From NCBI RefSeq assembly GCF_000285515.1, contig NZ_HE610963.1, positions 116,036-180,035 of the forward strand: a DNA stretch of 64,000 bases. Reading direction: 5' to 3'. Made by a program: the position numbers and the translations under genes. This DNA comes from Paenibacillus senegalensis JC66. Its GTDB lineage: Bacteria > Bacillota > Bacilli > Paenibacillales > NBRC-103111. Shown here in pieces: positions 53,816 to 63,591 of the stretch. The notes beneath the pieces were generated by a model. The model did no database searches and had not been told where the DNA came from. It was given only the letters and a program-made list of their open reading frames with translations. Numbering within the stretch: position 1 is the first letter of the stretch; the number at the start of each line of letters is the position of its first letter.

Positions 53816-54553
53816 ATGTCAACCAGTAAACCGCTCGTTATTGGGCATCGCGGAGCTTCTGCCATAGCTCCCGAAAATACACTGGCAGCTTTTAAGGAAG
53901 CACTTAAGCAGGGAGTCAATATGGTAGAGCTGGATGTGCATTTAACGAAAGATGATCAAATTGTTGTATGCCATGATCAAACCATCGATCGTACGACCAA
54001 TGGTGAAGGTGTTATTCGCGAGATGACATTGGAGAAAGTTCAGAGCTTTGATGCGGGCAGCTGGTTTGGCGATGCTTTTAAGGGCGAGAAAATTCCGACT
54101 CTGGAAGAAGTTATCAATCTTTTTCCCGCTGACGTGTGGATTAATGTAGAGGTAAAAAACTTTTATGACGGCCGCTTAGGGGAACAGCTGGCTTCTCTCC
54201 TAAAGCGGACCAATCGACTGCATACAGTCGTCGTTTCCTCCTTTTATCATAAGGAACTTGTCCAATTTAAAGAAAACAACCCCGAAGTATTGGTTGGCAT
54301 ACTTTATAACGGCAGAGATTTGTATGATCATGTTCACTATGCCCAATCGCTGCCGGTTCCGATTTATTCGCTTCACCCGAATTTTAAAGAGATTCCGGAA
54401 TCTGATATCAAGAAAGCGATTGAGCACGATATTAAAATTTTCCCGTACACCATTAACGAGCCTGAAGATATGGTTGCCCTTATAGAAAAAGGAGTTACTG
54501 GACTAATTACCGATTATCCGGACAGGCTTCAGGCAATAGTAAAGTCGTTATAA
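53816..54553 (+). CDS. glpQ: Glycerophosphodiester phosphodiesterase
   Basis: A 245-aa GDPD TIM-barrel enzyme without a signal peptide, so cytoplasmic (UgpQ-like). The motif GHRGASAIAPENTLAAF (about 9-25) carries the catalytic His and Glu, ELDVHLTKDDQIVVCHD (about 40-56) the second His and metal ligands, and INVEVKNF a further Glu. It cleaves glycerophosphodiesters to glycerol-3-phosphate and an alcohol. With UgpBAE importing the diesters, it fits a pathway for phospholipid-derived phosphate and carbon. Its leader is likely GlpP-controlled. Confidence 0.93.
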   Translation: MSTSKPLVIGHRGASAIAPENTLAAFKEALKQGVNMVELDVHLTKDDQIVVCHDQTIDRTTNGEGVIREMTLEKVQSFDAGSWFGDAFKGEKIPTLEEVINLFPADVWINVEVKNFYDGRLGEQLASLLKRTNRLHTVVVSSFYHKELVQFKENNPEVLVGILYNGRDLYDHVHYAQSLPVPIYSLHPNFKEIPESDIKKAIEHDIKIFPYTINEPEDMVALIEKGVTGLITDYPDRLQAIVKSL

Positions 54554-54677
54554 ATTCATGCCCTGAGTTTATCCGAGGATCCAGGGTAATTTCGAAGGAG
54601 AGCTCTGTTCATATTGTTCTGATTAATAGGGCTCTCCCTGTTATTCTCATTAATAACAAAGGAGAGATCCCATATTC

Positions 54678-55439
54678 ATGGCGAATTATAAATTGCTTGC
54701 ACTGGATCTGGACGGAACGCTGCTGACAGAGGAAAAGAAAATTACGGAAACGGCCAAGCGTTATATTCATGAGGCTGTAGAGCAGGGAGTTACCGTTATA
54801 TTTTCTACAGGTCGGGGAATTCAAACGACGGAGCATTTGTGGAACGAGTTGGGATTGCAGTCTCCGATGGTGCTGCTGAATGGGGCCGAGCTGTGGGGAG
54901 GTCCGGGTGAAGTAGTTGAGCGTCATATCATTCCGAAGGAAGATATTATCAGGCTTCACCAGCTGGCTGTTGAACATGATGCCTGGTTCTGGGGGTACAG
55001 TGAAGAGGCTCTGACACGGAAAAGCGAATGGACCGATGAAATGTTTGAGCGCGAATGGATGAAATTCGGTATTCGCCATGATGATTTGGAAGTGATCGGA
55101 CCGCTGCGTGAAGCAGTGGAAGAATGGGGAAACTTGGAGGTAACGCGTTCTGCACCGGTTAACATGGAGATTTCCTGTCAAGGTATTTCCAAAGAAAGCG
55201 GAGTGCGAAAAGTATGCAGCTGGCTAGGAATCGAGCTGTCAGAGGTAATGGCTGTAGGAGACAATATGAACGATGCCAAATTAATAAAGGCAGCGGGGCT
55301 TGGTGTAGCTATGGGCAATGCCGATGAAGAGCTGAAACGGATTGCGAAGGAAACAACCGATACTAATGAACGGGACGGGGTAGCCAAGGCGATCAGCCAG
55401 TTTTTACTGGGACGTACCTATTCCCAAGCTCCTGCCTAG
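54678..55439 (+). CDS. Cof-type HAD-superfamily phosphatase
   Basis: A 253-aa HAD hydrolase of the Cof/YwpJ type (IIB cap). Motif I is LALDLDGTLLTEE (about 7-19), motif II STGRGIQT, motif III with Lys in GISKESGVRKV (about 168-178) and motif IV VMAVGDNMNDAKLIKAAGLGVAMGNA (about 190-215). Such enzymes dephosphorylate sugar phosphates or FMN. It lies 124 bp after glpQ, behind GGAGAG, and could act on a related phosphate ester, though this is not shown. Confidence 0.92.
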   Translation: MANYKLLALDLDGTLLTEEKKITETAKRYIHEAVEQGVTVIFSTGRGIQTTEHLWNELGLQSPMVLLNGAELWGGPGEVVERHIIPKEDIIRLHQLAVEHDAWFWGYSEEALTRKSEWTDEMFEREWMKFGIRHDDLEVIGPLREAVEEWGNLEVTRSAPVNMEISCQGISKESGVRKVCSWLGIELSEVMAVGDNMNDAKLIKAAGLGVAMGNADEELKRIAKETTDTNERDGVAKAISQFLLGRTYSQAPA

Positions 55440-55512
55440 GGGCCTGTGCCTTACCCGAAAATAGCAATCGATTATAATACCCGGTTAAGTAGATAATATA
55501 AACATAAATAGG

Positions 55513-55556
55513 CGGCCTTTAGTCCTGAATTCCGTGGACTAAAGGCCGTTCTGTTT
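55513..55556 (+). terminator. Terminator of the HAD phosphatase gene
   Basis: CGGCCTTTAGTCC pairs perfectly with GGACTAAAGGCCG, followed by TTCTGTTTT. Confidence 0.9.
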
Positions 55557-55582
55557 TGCCTGCAATTGCTCGTAAGACCAAC

Positions 55583-55683
55583 GCCTGCGCAGCAGGCAGC
55601 ATCTCTGCCGCGGGCTCCGCGGGCAACGTATGCGAAAAACGCATAGAAACACCGCAGCGCCCTCGAGGGCGTTTTTGTTTTTT
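55583..55683 (+). ncRNA. Candidate structured small RNA with own terminator
   Basis: Four hairpins follow one another within 100 nt: GCCTGC-GCA-GCAGGC (55583-55597), CCGCGG-GCT-CCGCGG (55608-55622), ATGCG-AAAAA-CGCAT (55630-55644) and CGCCC-TCGA-GGGCG (55659-55671), the last with TTTTTGTTTTTT after it. The sequence is GC-rich compared with its surroundings and lies between a strong terminator and the RND operon. No family was recognised and no promoter assigned. The rest of 55440-55949 has no gene. Confidence 0.5.
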
Positions 55684-55949
55684 CACCGTTAGGCAGAAAC
55701 CGCTCGTATAAGCTGGAACAACTCGATTCCCCTGCCTGTAGACATTAGGCCCATCTTAGGTAGGGGAGAGAACCTAGACCTCAGTCGGGTCATAAGGAAA
55801 ATATGACTGGATTCACAGGAGGATTATGACTTTTTCCACCTTTCAACAGAAGACCCAACCGTTATAATGTGAAAGGGACTAGTAGGGTTTTCATCAAAAA
55901 ACGATATCACGGATTTACCCAAATAAAGAGCAGAGGGGGATAATGGGAA

Positions 55950-58900
55950 TTGGATCAAATGATCAAATTTTCAATGAAGAACGTGGCCGCTCTGATCATT
56001 ATTATGATCATGCTTTTGTTAGGCGGCTTATACGCGACTTCCAAGTTGAAAGTAGAAATGATGCCGGATATGTCCTTTCCGGTGGTGATGATCTCAACAC
56101 AATACATAGCTCCTCCACGTGATGTGATGGAGCAGGTAACAGAGCCGTTGGAGAAGGCGATCTCCGGGCTTGCTGGATTAAAGAGCATGAGCTCTACTTC
56201 CAGCGATAATTTCTCCTCGATCATGCTGGAGCTGGAGAACGGGTATGATGCTGAGGAAGCCAAGCAAGAGGTTGAAAATTTAATTAAAAGCGCCCGGCTG
56301 CCTCAATCCGCTGAGACACCGAATGTCGCGACCTTCGGTTTCGCTTCGGAGCCTGTTTATTACTTGGCTCTGTACGGCCAAAACGGCATGAACCAGGTTG
56401 AGCTGGATAAGGTGTACAATGACATCATCTTGCCTGGATTAGAGTCTATTTCCGGTCTCGATCACGTGGATTCGATCGGAAACCAGGAGGCGACCTTAAC
56501 CATTCAGCTGGATGCCCCGCTTCTTGATCATTACGGATTAACTCCAGGTCAAGTTACCCAGTTTATTCAGGCCTCTATGTTAGCAAGCCCTGCGGGGACC
56601 GTCGAGCTGAACGGAAACACCCAACAGGTGCGGATAGCCGGACAGTTCGATACGATCTACAATCTTGAACGGATGGAAATAGCAACTCCTCGCGGCCAGA
56701 CTGTCCAATTGCAGGACATTTCAAGAATTGAGGCAATCAGTGAGTCTACGTTTATTGCCCGTTTTAATGATATGCCGGCCATTGGTGTCCATTTGTACAA
56801 AACGAGCAGCGCTAATGCGGTAGAGTTTGCGGATGCCGTGGATGCGATGATCGAGCAATGGCGCGTCACGATGCCTAATATTGCCTTCCAAAATATTTAC
56901 AACACGGCCGAGGATATTAAAGATTCCATTGCCGGCATGGTGCAGGAAGGATTGCTTGGCGCCCTGCTCGCTTCTATCATGATCCTTCTTTTCTTGAAAA
57001 ATGTTCGCATGACTTTAATCGTTCTCGTTTCTATTCCACTGTCAGTTTTCTTAACGATGCTCGTTATGCTGCCGTTAAATATTTCGCTGAACATAATGAC
57101 TTTGGGCGCGATGGTTATTGCCATTGGGCGCGTCGTTGATGATTCGATTGTCGTCATCGAAAATATATATTCCGAGCTGCAGAAAGCCGAGAAACGCAAT
57201 GAGTCTGTTATTTTCCTGGCGACCAAGCAAGTAGGGATGGCGATCAGTTCTTCTACAATTGCAACCGCTGGCGTATTCCTGCCTCTTGGATTGGTAGGGG
57301 GGCCGGTAGGAGAAATATTCCGGCCGTTTGCTATAACGCTGGCCACAGCTTTAATGGCTTCCTTGCTGGTTGCTCTGACGGTTATTCCGATGCTGGCCAA
57401 AGTGCTTGTGCTGGGAAGCAAGTCGATCAAGCATGAGGAAAAGGTAGGGCCGATCACCAGAGGCTATCAGAAAGCGCTGGAGTGGTCGCTTAAGCACCGG
57501 ATTAAAACGATGCTAGCTTCGGTCCTTATTTTTATTCTTTCTGTTGTTCTTATTACTCCTTTTCTGGGAGTGGCATTCATGCCGGACAGTGAATCGGATA
57601 AACAGATTATTTTTGATATCAAGCTGCCCCGGGAGACAACTATGGAAATGACGGATGCTGCTGTCCGCAATATGGAAGCTTTGCTCAAAGCAGAGCTGGA
57701 TGCAGAGGGCAATCCTAAATTTAATTACATAGAGTCTCTGGTCGGGTATCAATTCAGCTCTGAGCAGATTCCTTATCGCGCCACAATGTTTACGCAAGTG
57801 ACCGAGGGAACGGATGCGAAGGCTGCTGTCAAGGAGTATGAGGAAAAGCTCAGCTATGATCTGCCTGGAGGCTCAGAAGTTATAGGCACGTTAATTTCTT
57901 TCAGCGCGGATGGTATGAGCGGTCCTGATTTCCAGTACTCGTTGAAGGGAAATGATATGCTTACTTTGCAGCAAGCCTCGGAAATGATCAAAACCAAGAT
58001 GCAGGAATTTCCGGAACTGAGCTCTATTGAAGACAGCTTGAGTGAATCCAAGCTGCAGATTGATGTGACGGTCGATCAGGCGAGAGCCCGTTTGTATGGG
58101 CTGACGTCCGCACAAGTGCTGGATACGGTTAACGGGTGGATTGGCAAGGCCCAATTAGGAGATTTGAAGTTCGATAACGTCATGTACAAGACGGTTATCG
58201 AGGTCGATCCTATATACAAGGATTCCTTGGAGGCTATCGCCAAAATTCCGTTAACGGCTCCTACAGGTAATATTGTTTATCTGGATGAGATTGCTTACAT
58301 CCAACAAGTCGAAGCACCTGCTTCTATTAGCCGTAATAATCAAAGTCAAGTGATCAGTGTTTCGGCTACGATCGAAAGCATGGACAAGGGAGGCATAAGC
58401 GCCCGGGTAGCGGCCGCTCTTAATGAGCTTGAGCTTCCCTCCGGAGTAACCCGCGAGATTTCAGGGGTAAGCGATCAGATTATGGAAAGCTTTATTGATT
58501 TGTTTGTCGCTATGGCCGCATCGGTATTTATAGTTTATCTAATCATGGTGCTGTCGTTCGGGAATGCCAGCGCTCCGTTCTCGATTCTGTTTTCCCTGCC
58601 GCTTGCTGCGATCGGGGGACTGCTAGGGCTCTTATTAACAGGAGAAACTCTCAATGTTACCTCCATGATAGGCTTCTTGATGCTAATCGGAATCGTAATT
58701 TCCAATGCGATCGTATTAATTGCCAGAGTGCAGCAGTTGAGAGAAGAGGGGTACTCCATGAAGGATGCTCTGATTGGGGGCGGTATCTCCCGTCTGCGTC
58801 CAATTATGATGACTGCGGGCGCTACCATCGTAGTACTATTCCCGCTTGCACTTGGCTTTTCTCACGGGGCATTGATCTCTAAAGGCCTCGCCGTCGTTGT

Positions 58901-59048
58901 TATTGGCGGGCTGACCACATCCACGATCCTGACCTTGTTTATCGTACCGGTTGCCTATCAAATGATCTATCAATTTAACGGTTGGGTAAAACGGTTGTTC
59001 ACACGGAAGAAAACCGCTATGCCGAAGGAAAAACCGGTTGCATCCTAA
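55950..59048 (+). CDS. RND efflux transporter (AcrB/SwrC-like)
   Basis: A 1032-aa RND pump of the length of Bacillus SwrC. TM1 is at about 11-30. The N-terminal porter domain has PPRDVMEQVTEPLEKAISGL. TM2-6 span about 335-480, with GRVVDDSIVVIENIYSEL carrying the paired Asp of the proton relay in TM4. A second porter domain and TM7-12 (about 840-1020) follow. It exports amphiphilic compounds (SwrC exports surfactin) in exchange for protons. TTG 55950 is the start, 10 nt after AGAGGGGG. The next gene is its membrane-fusion adaptor. Confidence 0.94.
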   Translation: MDQMIKFSMKNVAALIIIMIMLLLGGLYATSKLKVEMMPDMSFPVVMISTQYIAPPRDVMEQVTEPLEKAISGLAGLKSMSSTSSDNFSSIMLELENGYDAEEAKQEVENLIKSARLPQSAETPNVATFGFASEPVYYLALYGQNGMNQVELDKVYNDIILPGLESISGLDHVDSIGNQEATLTIQLDAPLLDHYGLTPGQVTQFIQASMLASPAGTVELNGNTQQVRIAGQFDTIYNLERMEIATPRGQTVQLQDISRIEAISESTFIARFNDMPAIGVHLYKTSSANAVEFADAVDAMIEQWRVTMPNIAFQNIYNTAEDIKDSIAGMVQEGLLGALLASIMILLFLKNVRMTLIVLVSIPLSVFLTMLVMLPLNISLNIMTLGAMVIAIGRVVDDSIVVIENIYSELQKAEKRNESVIFLATKQVGMAISSSTIATAGVFLPLGLVGGPVGEIFRPFAITLATALMASLLVALTVIPMLAKVLVLGSKSIKHEEKVGPITRGYQKALEWSLKHRIKTMLASVLIFILSVVLITPFLGVAFMPDSESDKQIIFDIKLPRETTMEMTDAAVRNMEALLKAELDAEGNPKFNYIESLVGYQFSSEQIPYRATMFTQVTEGTDAKAAVKEYEEKLSYDLPGGSEVIGTLISFSADGMSGPDFQYSLKGNDMLTLQQASEMIKTKMQEFPELSSIEDSLSESKLQIDVTVDQARARLYGLTSAQVLDTVNGWIGKAQLGDLKFDNVMYKTVIEVDPIYKDSLEAIAKIPLTAPTGNIVYLDEIAYIQQVEAPASISRNNQSQVISVSATIESMDKGGISARVAAALNELELPSGVTREISGVSDQIMESFIDLFVAMAASVFIVYLIMVLSFGNASAPFSILFSLPLAAIGGLLGLLLTGETLNVTSMIGFLMLIGIVISNAIVLIARVQQLREEGYSMKDALIGGGISRLRPIMMTAGATIVVLFPLALGFSHGALISKGLAVVVIGGLTTSTILTLFIVPVAYQMIYQFNGWVKRLFTRKKTAMPKEKPVAS

Positions 59049-59075
59049 AAAGTATAAGAGAAGGGAGAGTTAGCT

Positions 59076-60329
59076 TTGCTTAAACATCGTCGTATGCCTA
59101 CCAAAATCAGCATTTACAAAGCGATAACAGCTGTTATTTTAAGTTCTGCGATCCTGGCGGGATGCACGGCTCCAGCACCTGAGGCAGAGAGCGCGAATCC
59201 AGAAGGGCAAGTGAAAAAAGTACGCATCCAGGAAGTCGGCAAACTGCCCATCGGCCAGCCATTAGAACAGGTAGCGGACCTCGTTCCCTCCCTGCAAATG
59301 GGGGTGTTTGCCAAAGCCAATGGTGATGTCACTCAATTGCTCAAGCAGCGGGGCGATTACGTTAGCGAAGGGGAAGTCATCGCCCGCCTCGATTCGAGTG
59401 ATGTCTTGCTGCAAAGACAAAAAGGAGAGCTCGGAATCAAAGCCTCAGAAGCGCAATTAAGCCAGGCGAGGCAAGATTATAACAACGGGCTGACCGAACT
59501 GAGAAACTCCATCAGCAAGATGGAGAGCGCTATTGATGAAATTCAAAAAAACTATAACAAGATGCGCAACAATTACGATTTGGGTTTGGTTACCCAATTC
59601 GAAGTTGAGCAGATGGAGACCCAGCTGAACAATCAGCTTAAAGACCTGGAAATTCTCCAGCAGCAGCTGCAGACGATGGAATCGACCAATCCGCTGGCTG
59701 CGCTCGAGGTCCAGTTGGAAACCTCCCGTCTCAGCATTCAAGAAATTGACCGTAATTTGCAATATTATGAGATTAAGGCCCCGCTTAGCGGTTATTTGAC
59801 CCAATTGCCGATTGTCGAGAATATGACCCTCTCTCCGGGGACGCAAGTGGGTCAAATCGAGCAGTTGAATCCGATTAAGCTGGTTGCCAACTTATCGGAA
59901 GAGGCAGCGGAATATCTTCGCGGCAAGGAGCAGGTTTCTTTCCGGGTACCGGGAATCGAGGAGATCCAGACAGGAACGGTGACTTACTTGGCAGAAGTGA
60001 TGGATACCACAACAAGAACATTCGAGCTGAATGTGGAAGCAGCTAATGACGAAGGGCTGCTGCGGCCTGGCACAAGAACATACATCCAGTTGTCCGGTGA
60101 AGAAGAGCGTGAAGTCATTGCCGTTCCTACCTCGAGCATTGTTCGCGAGGGTCCAGATACCTTTGTTTTTGTCCTCGTGGGAGATACAGCCGAGAAACGG
60201 CAGGTTCAGTTGGGACGTCTGAATGGACTGGATCAGGAAATCGTTAGCGGGCTGAATGCAGGAGAATCTCTAATTGTATCCGGGCAGCATCAACTGACCG
60301 ATCAGGAAAAAGTCGAGCTGCAGCCATAA
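59076..60329 (+). CDS. RND efflux adaptor (membrane-fusion) lipoprotein
   Basis: A 417-aa HlyD/AcrA-family adaptor. A lipoprotein signal peptide with LAGC at about 26-29 is followed by a lipoyl-like domain split by a long coiled-coil hairpin (about 110-210, SISKMESAIDEIQKNYNKM), the second lipoyl half (YYEIKAPLSGYLTQLPIVENM) and beta-barrel and membrane-proximal domains. It links the pump to the outer layers in Gram-positives. TTG 59076 follows AAGGGAGAG; it lies 27 bp after the pump gene. Confidence 0.92.
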   Translation: MLKHRRMPTKISIYKAITAVILSSAILAGCTAPAPEAESANPEGQVKKVRIQEVGKLPIGQPLEQVADLVPSLQMGVFAKANGDVTQLLKQRGDYVSEGEVIARLDSSDVLLQRQKGELGIKASEAQLSQARQDYNNGLTELRNSISKMESAIDEIQKNYNKMRNNYDLGLVTQFEVEQMETQLNNQLKDLEILQQQLQTMESTNPLAALEVQLETSRLSIQEIDRNLQYYEIKAPLSGYLTQLPIVENMTLSPGTQVGQIEQLNPIKLVANLSEEAAEYLRGKEQVSFRVPGIEEIQTGTVTYLAEVMDTTTRTFELNVEAANDEGLLRPGTRTYIQLSGEEEREVIAVPTSSIVREGPDTFVFVLVGDTAEKRQVQLGRLNGLDQEIVSGLNAGESLIVSGQHQLTDQEKVELQP

Positions 60330-60366
60330 TCACATCACAACATTAGAAAGGACGGGAGAAGATCTG

Positions 60367-62112
60367 ATGAGGAAACAGTGGAAAAAGACAGCAGCGATCG
60401 TGGTGTTAAGCGTATCCTTGGCAGCGACGGGCGGCGCGGTATTTGCCGCTACCCCCCCGGCGGCTGCATCATGGTCGTTAACCGGATCCTATGCGCTGAC
60501 TGAAGTATTGAGCGTCGACGTTAAAAGCTTGGTCAATGAGCGGATAGACGGGGGAAGCCGAATCGGAACCGTTATCCGCATGACTAATCAGGGAGATCGC
60601 AATGCGAGAGTTCCAGACTATGAATTGCGGGTTGAAACAGGAGATGGGCTCGTCTACACTTTACAGCCAAGCGGCACCAATGCAAGAACGGTACAGCCTA
60701 AGGAAACTGTCGAGCTAAGCTATATTCTGCAGGTGGACCGGCAGGATTCCTTCACACTCTCCGCCTTGCATTGGATCGACATTGACTGGTATGTCTATCC
60801 AAAGGCAGAAACCAAGGTGCTCTCTCTTCCCGTGGAAGGGCTTGAGTGGACCGGCAGCTCGTCGTCTTCCATGAACGAAGGGCAGGCGGCTGTAACTAAA
60901 TGGGGAGATTCATTCTCCATACCGAGCCTAGCCTCACCGTTAGTTTATACGCCTGTCAAACTGGAAACAGACACAACCCCGGAAGGCTATGTAACCTTGG
61001 TCACCCTGCTGGTGGAAAATCCCGGTGAGCGAGTCGAGACCGTGCCGGACTTTGAGCTGGAAGGGCTTGCCGGCAGCGCGGTTTATCCTGCCGGACGTGT
61101 AGAGCAGCAGCCGGTGACACTCTCGCCGAAGGATAAGAAATATATCCATTACTCGATCCCTTCGAATTCAGAAGTGGCGTTTCAAACCTTGAACGTTCTG
61201 ACCAACGAAAGTTATGTTCAGGTGGGCGAGCAGGGACAGCCGGTTCCTGTTCAGTATCAGGTAGGACGCCTGCATATCGCACTTCCAGATTTGAACTGGT
61301 CGCTCTATTCTTTGGATGAGTATACTCTCGGAGATCCTATGGTGCTGGATACTTTGAATGCTCATATTTCTAAAGATTTGGAGCTCTCGATGGTGGAGCT
61401 TTCGATGCACGAGAACGAGGGAGAAGGCTACAAAACAGCAATTGCCAAGTTCACAATGAAAAATACCGGCGATCGTCCGATAGCGGTCCCACCGCTAGAG
61501 GCTGAGCTTCGCAGCAATGGCGGCTACACCTATGGCGGTGTCCGTCAGGCGACAACGGCAGAGCAGCTTATGCCAAATCTCAATTATGTCGTCAGCTATT
61601 TCTTCGCAGTACCGGATACAGAGGACGGCAGTCTAATGGCTCTTTCCTTATCGGAAAGACAGACTACAGGAGCCTTTAAAACCTCTGTTGCCTCTTACCG
61701 GGTAGCAGCAGGTGTAGAAGAAAGCACGGATACCATTCTTCAGCTTTATCCGTATCAGGTGGCTATTGAAGATTGGCATTTGCGTGCAACTACTAATCTG
61801 ATGCAGGGCTTTGCTACATTCTCCTATCAACTAAATCTTGATTTGGATATTACCATTCAGGATAAGGTAGTGGTGGACCAGCACTTCTCCAACCTGAAGA
61901 TAGAGCTGTTGGATCAAACGAACCGCTTGATTGCTACCGAGACCCGTTCGTTTGTCGGTATGAACCGTCTGGTGGATGGCCTTAACAAAATCGACTTCAC
62001 TAATTTGGTCACGGAACAGCATCAATTTCCTTTAACGATCAAAATCTACGAATCGATGGAGACCCCATCCGGAGAAGCTAAGCGATTGTTAACTACATTC
62101 ACCCAAAGATAA
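60367..62112 (+). CDS. Secreted three-domain protein of the RND operon, function unknown
   Basis: A 581-aa exported protein with a signal peptide (residues 1-28). It appears to contain three related beta-sandwich units of about 125-140 residues, each with a strand like TVIRMTNQGDRNARVPDYEL, LVTLLVENPGERVETVPDFEL and IAKFTMKNTGDRPIAVPPLEAEL. A fourth non-repeat C-terminal segment follows. The units resemble Ig-like interaction domains. It is 37 bp after the adaptor gene with its own ribosome binding site, so it is part of the efflux operon. No family recognised. Confidence 0.75.
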   Translation: MRKQWKKTAAIVVLSVSLAATGGAVFAATPPAAASWSLTGSYALTEVLSVDVKSLVNERIDGGSRIGTVIRMTNQGDRNARVPDYELRVETGDGLVYTLQPSGTNARTVQPKETVELSYILQVDRQDSFTLSALHWIDIDWYVYPKAETKVLSLPVEGLEWTGSSSSSMNEGQAAVTKWGDSFSIPSLASPLVYTPVKLETDTTPEGYVTLVTLLVENPGERVETVPDFELEGLAGSAVYPAGRVEQQPVTLSPKDKKYIHYSIPSNSEVAFQTLNVLTNESYVQVGEQGQPVPVQYQVGRLHIALPDLNWSLYSLDEYTLGDPMVLDTLNAHISKDLELSMVELSMHENEGEGYKTAIAKFTMKNTGDRPIAVPPLEAELRSNGGYTYGGVRQATTAEQLMPNLNYVVSYFFAVPDTEDGSLMALSLSERQTTGAFKTSVASYRVAAGVEESTDTILQLYPYQVAIEDWHLRATTNLMQGFATFSYQLNLDLDITIQDKVVVDQHFSNLKIELLDQTNRLIATETRSFVGMNRLVDGLNKIDFTNLVTEQHQFPLTIKIYESMETPSGEAKRLLTTFTQR

Positions 62113-62134
62113 AGAATCGATCCCATGCCGCGTC

Positions 62135-62178
62135 CGGCTGTTGCAGCTTGAAGCCAACAGCCGTGACCGGCTTTTTAT
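62135..62178 (+). terminator. Terminator of the RND operon
   Basis: CGGCTGTTG pairs with CAACAGCCG, with an outer CCGG pairing, followed by TTTTTATTTT. Confidence 0.8.
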
Positions 62179-62414
62179 TTTCCCCAAGTACAAGGCATGC
62201 GTTAACCACCGTTATGTGACGCCGAGTACCGCGCTTGGAGCTCCGCATGATGCGGAAAACTGAGGAGCCGCTTCGCGCGCGAGAATTTCTCTTCGGACAA
62301 GGAATACTGTTATAATAGTATAAGCGAATGAAAGTACAATTAGTTGAACTTATAAAGCCATATATCCTTGAGAAGGCTATATGGTAATTCATGGACGAAA
62401 AGAGGGATCACAGC

Positions 62415-63272
62415 ATGATTTGGGGCGGATTGGTCAGTCTCAGAGAAGCTTTAAGCACACTAAAGCCTATGGAGCAGAAGGCAGCCAAATATATACTTGA
62501 GCATCCGGATCAAGTGGTACATTTGTCCGTACAAAAGCTTGCGGAGCTGGCTGGCGTAAGTGTAGCCACTATTGTACGGCTTTCCCGTTCTTTGCAGCTT
62601 AAAGGCTTCCAGGAGCTCAAAATTAAAATTGCAGCCGATCTGGCTCAAATGACTAAAAAAACGAATTCATATCAAGAAATCCAAATGGACGGATCGACGA
62701 GCTCACTCATTGAATCTATCTCCCATAATAATATTCAATCCATTCAGGACACCATGTCTATTCTCCGAACCGAGGAAGTAGAGAAGGCTTTCTCCATTAT
62801 GGGAAAGGCGAGAAAAATATGTGTATTTGGAGTCGGTGCCTCCGCGGTAATAGCTGATGACTTCAAGCAAAAGCTGACCCGGATTAACCGTTGGTGTGAA
62901 ACCGCTTATGATTTTAACTCCATGGCTACTCTGGGGGCAAATTTGACGAGTGCGGATGTTGCCTTTGGCATCTCCTACTCCGGTTTGACTGAAGATATTA
63001 TCCAAGGACTTTTAGTGGCGCAAAAAAGCGGGGCTACGATTGTTTCGCTAACGAAATTCGGCTCCAATCCGGTGAGCGAATTGGCGGATATCTCCTTGTT
63101 CACCAGCTCCCTCGAGCAAAGCATCCGGAGTGGGGCGATGGCATCGAGGATTGCCCAATTAAATGTTATCGATATTCTGTATGTGGGCATAGCGAGCCAA
63201 AATTACGAAGAGAATATAGTGGCTCTGGAAAAAACAAGGAACGCTGTAATCGTTTCCAAACGAAATCATTAA
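62415..63272 (+). CDS. MurR/RpiR family transcriptional regulator
   Basis: A 285-aa regulator. The N-terminal helix-turn-helix domain (about 1-75) has YILEHPDQVVHLSVQKLAEL and GVSVATIVRLSRSLQLKGF. The C-terminal SIS domain (about 120-260) has KICVFGVGASAVIADDFKQK, AFGISYSGLTEDII and GATIVSLTKFGSNPVSELAD, which bind phosphosugars. The start is ATG 62415 with GAGGG 9 nt upstream; the upstream ATG 62391 has no ribosome binding site. No sugar catabolic genes lie nearby in the window, so the effector is unknown. Confidence 0.92.
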   Translation: MIWGGLVSLREALSTLKPMEQKAAKYILEHPDQVVHLSVQKLAELAGVSVATIVRLSRSLQLKGFQELKIKIAADLAQMTKKTNSYQEIQMDGSTSSLIESISHNNIQSIQDTMSILRTEEVEKAFSIMGKARKICVFGVGASAVIADDFKQKLTRINRWCETAYDFNSMATLGANLTSADVAFGISYSGLTEDIIQGLLVAQKSGATIVSLTKFGSNPVSELADISLFTSSLEQSIRSGAMASRIAQLNVIDILYVGIASQNYEENIVALEKTRNAVIVSKRNH

Positions 63273-63370
63273 AACGAAATCGTTAACTAAGCTAGAGCCA
63301 AACAGGAAGCGGGCAGAATAGTTAGGCGAACCGATATACGTTAAAAGCAAAAACCCGATCATCCCAAGCG

Positions 63371-63423
63371 TACACCTATGGCGGCGTCCGTCAGGCGACA
63401 ACGGCAGAGCAGCTTATGCCAAA
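63371..63423 (+). repeat. 53-bp stray copy of an internal coding segment
   Basis: It matches 61525-61577 of the RND-operon secreted protein gene at 52 of 53 positions (one T-to-C change), same orientation. The surrounding intergenic DNA (63273-63591) does not match that gene. Confidence 0.9.
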
Positions 63424-63591
63424 AGCTTAAAAGGCCCCCTTTACGGGAATACTCCTAAAAAAGCTTCATCTAACAACAGCCGCACCTGAAGATATGTGTT
63501 ATTGAAATGAGCCGCGAAGCGATGGATGATCGGAAACCGTTCAGCACGCGGCTGTGCATGCTGGGATTAACGGGAGGACGAAGGCTTCCTT

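Noticed and set aside
55826-55867. 13-codon frame behind AGGAGG upstream of the RND operon
   Set aside because: Spacing is only 3 nt and the -10-like TATAAT overlaps its stop, so a leader peptide is unlikely.
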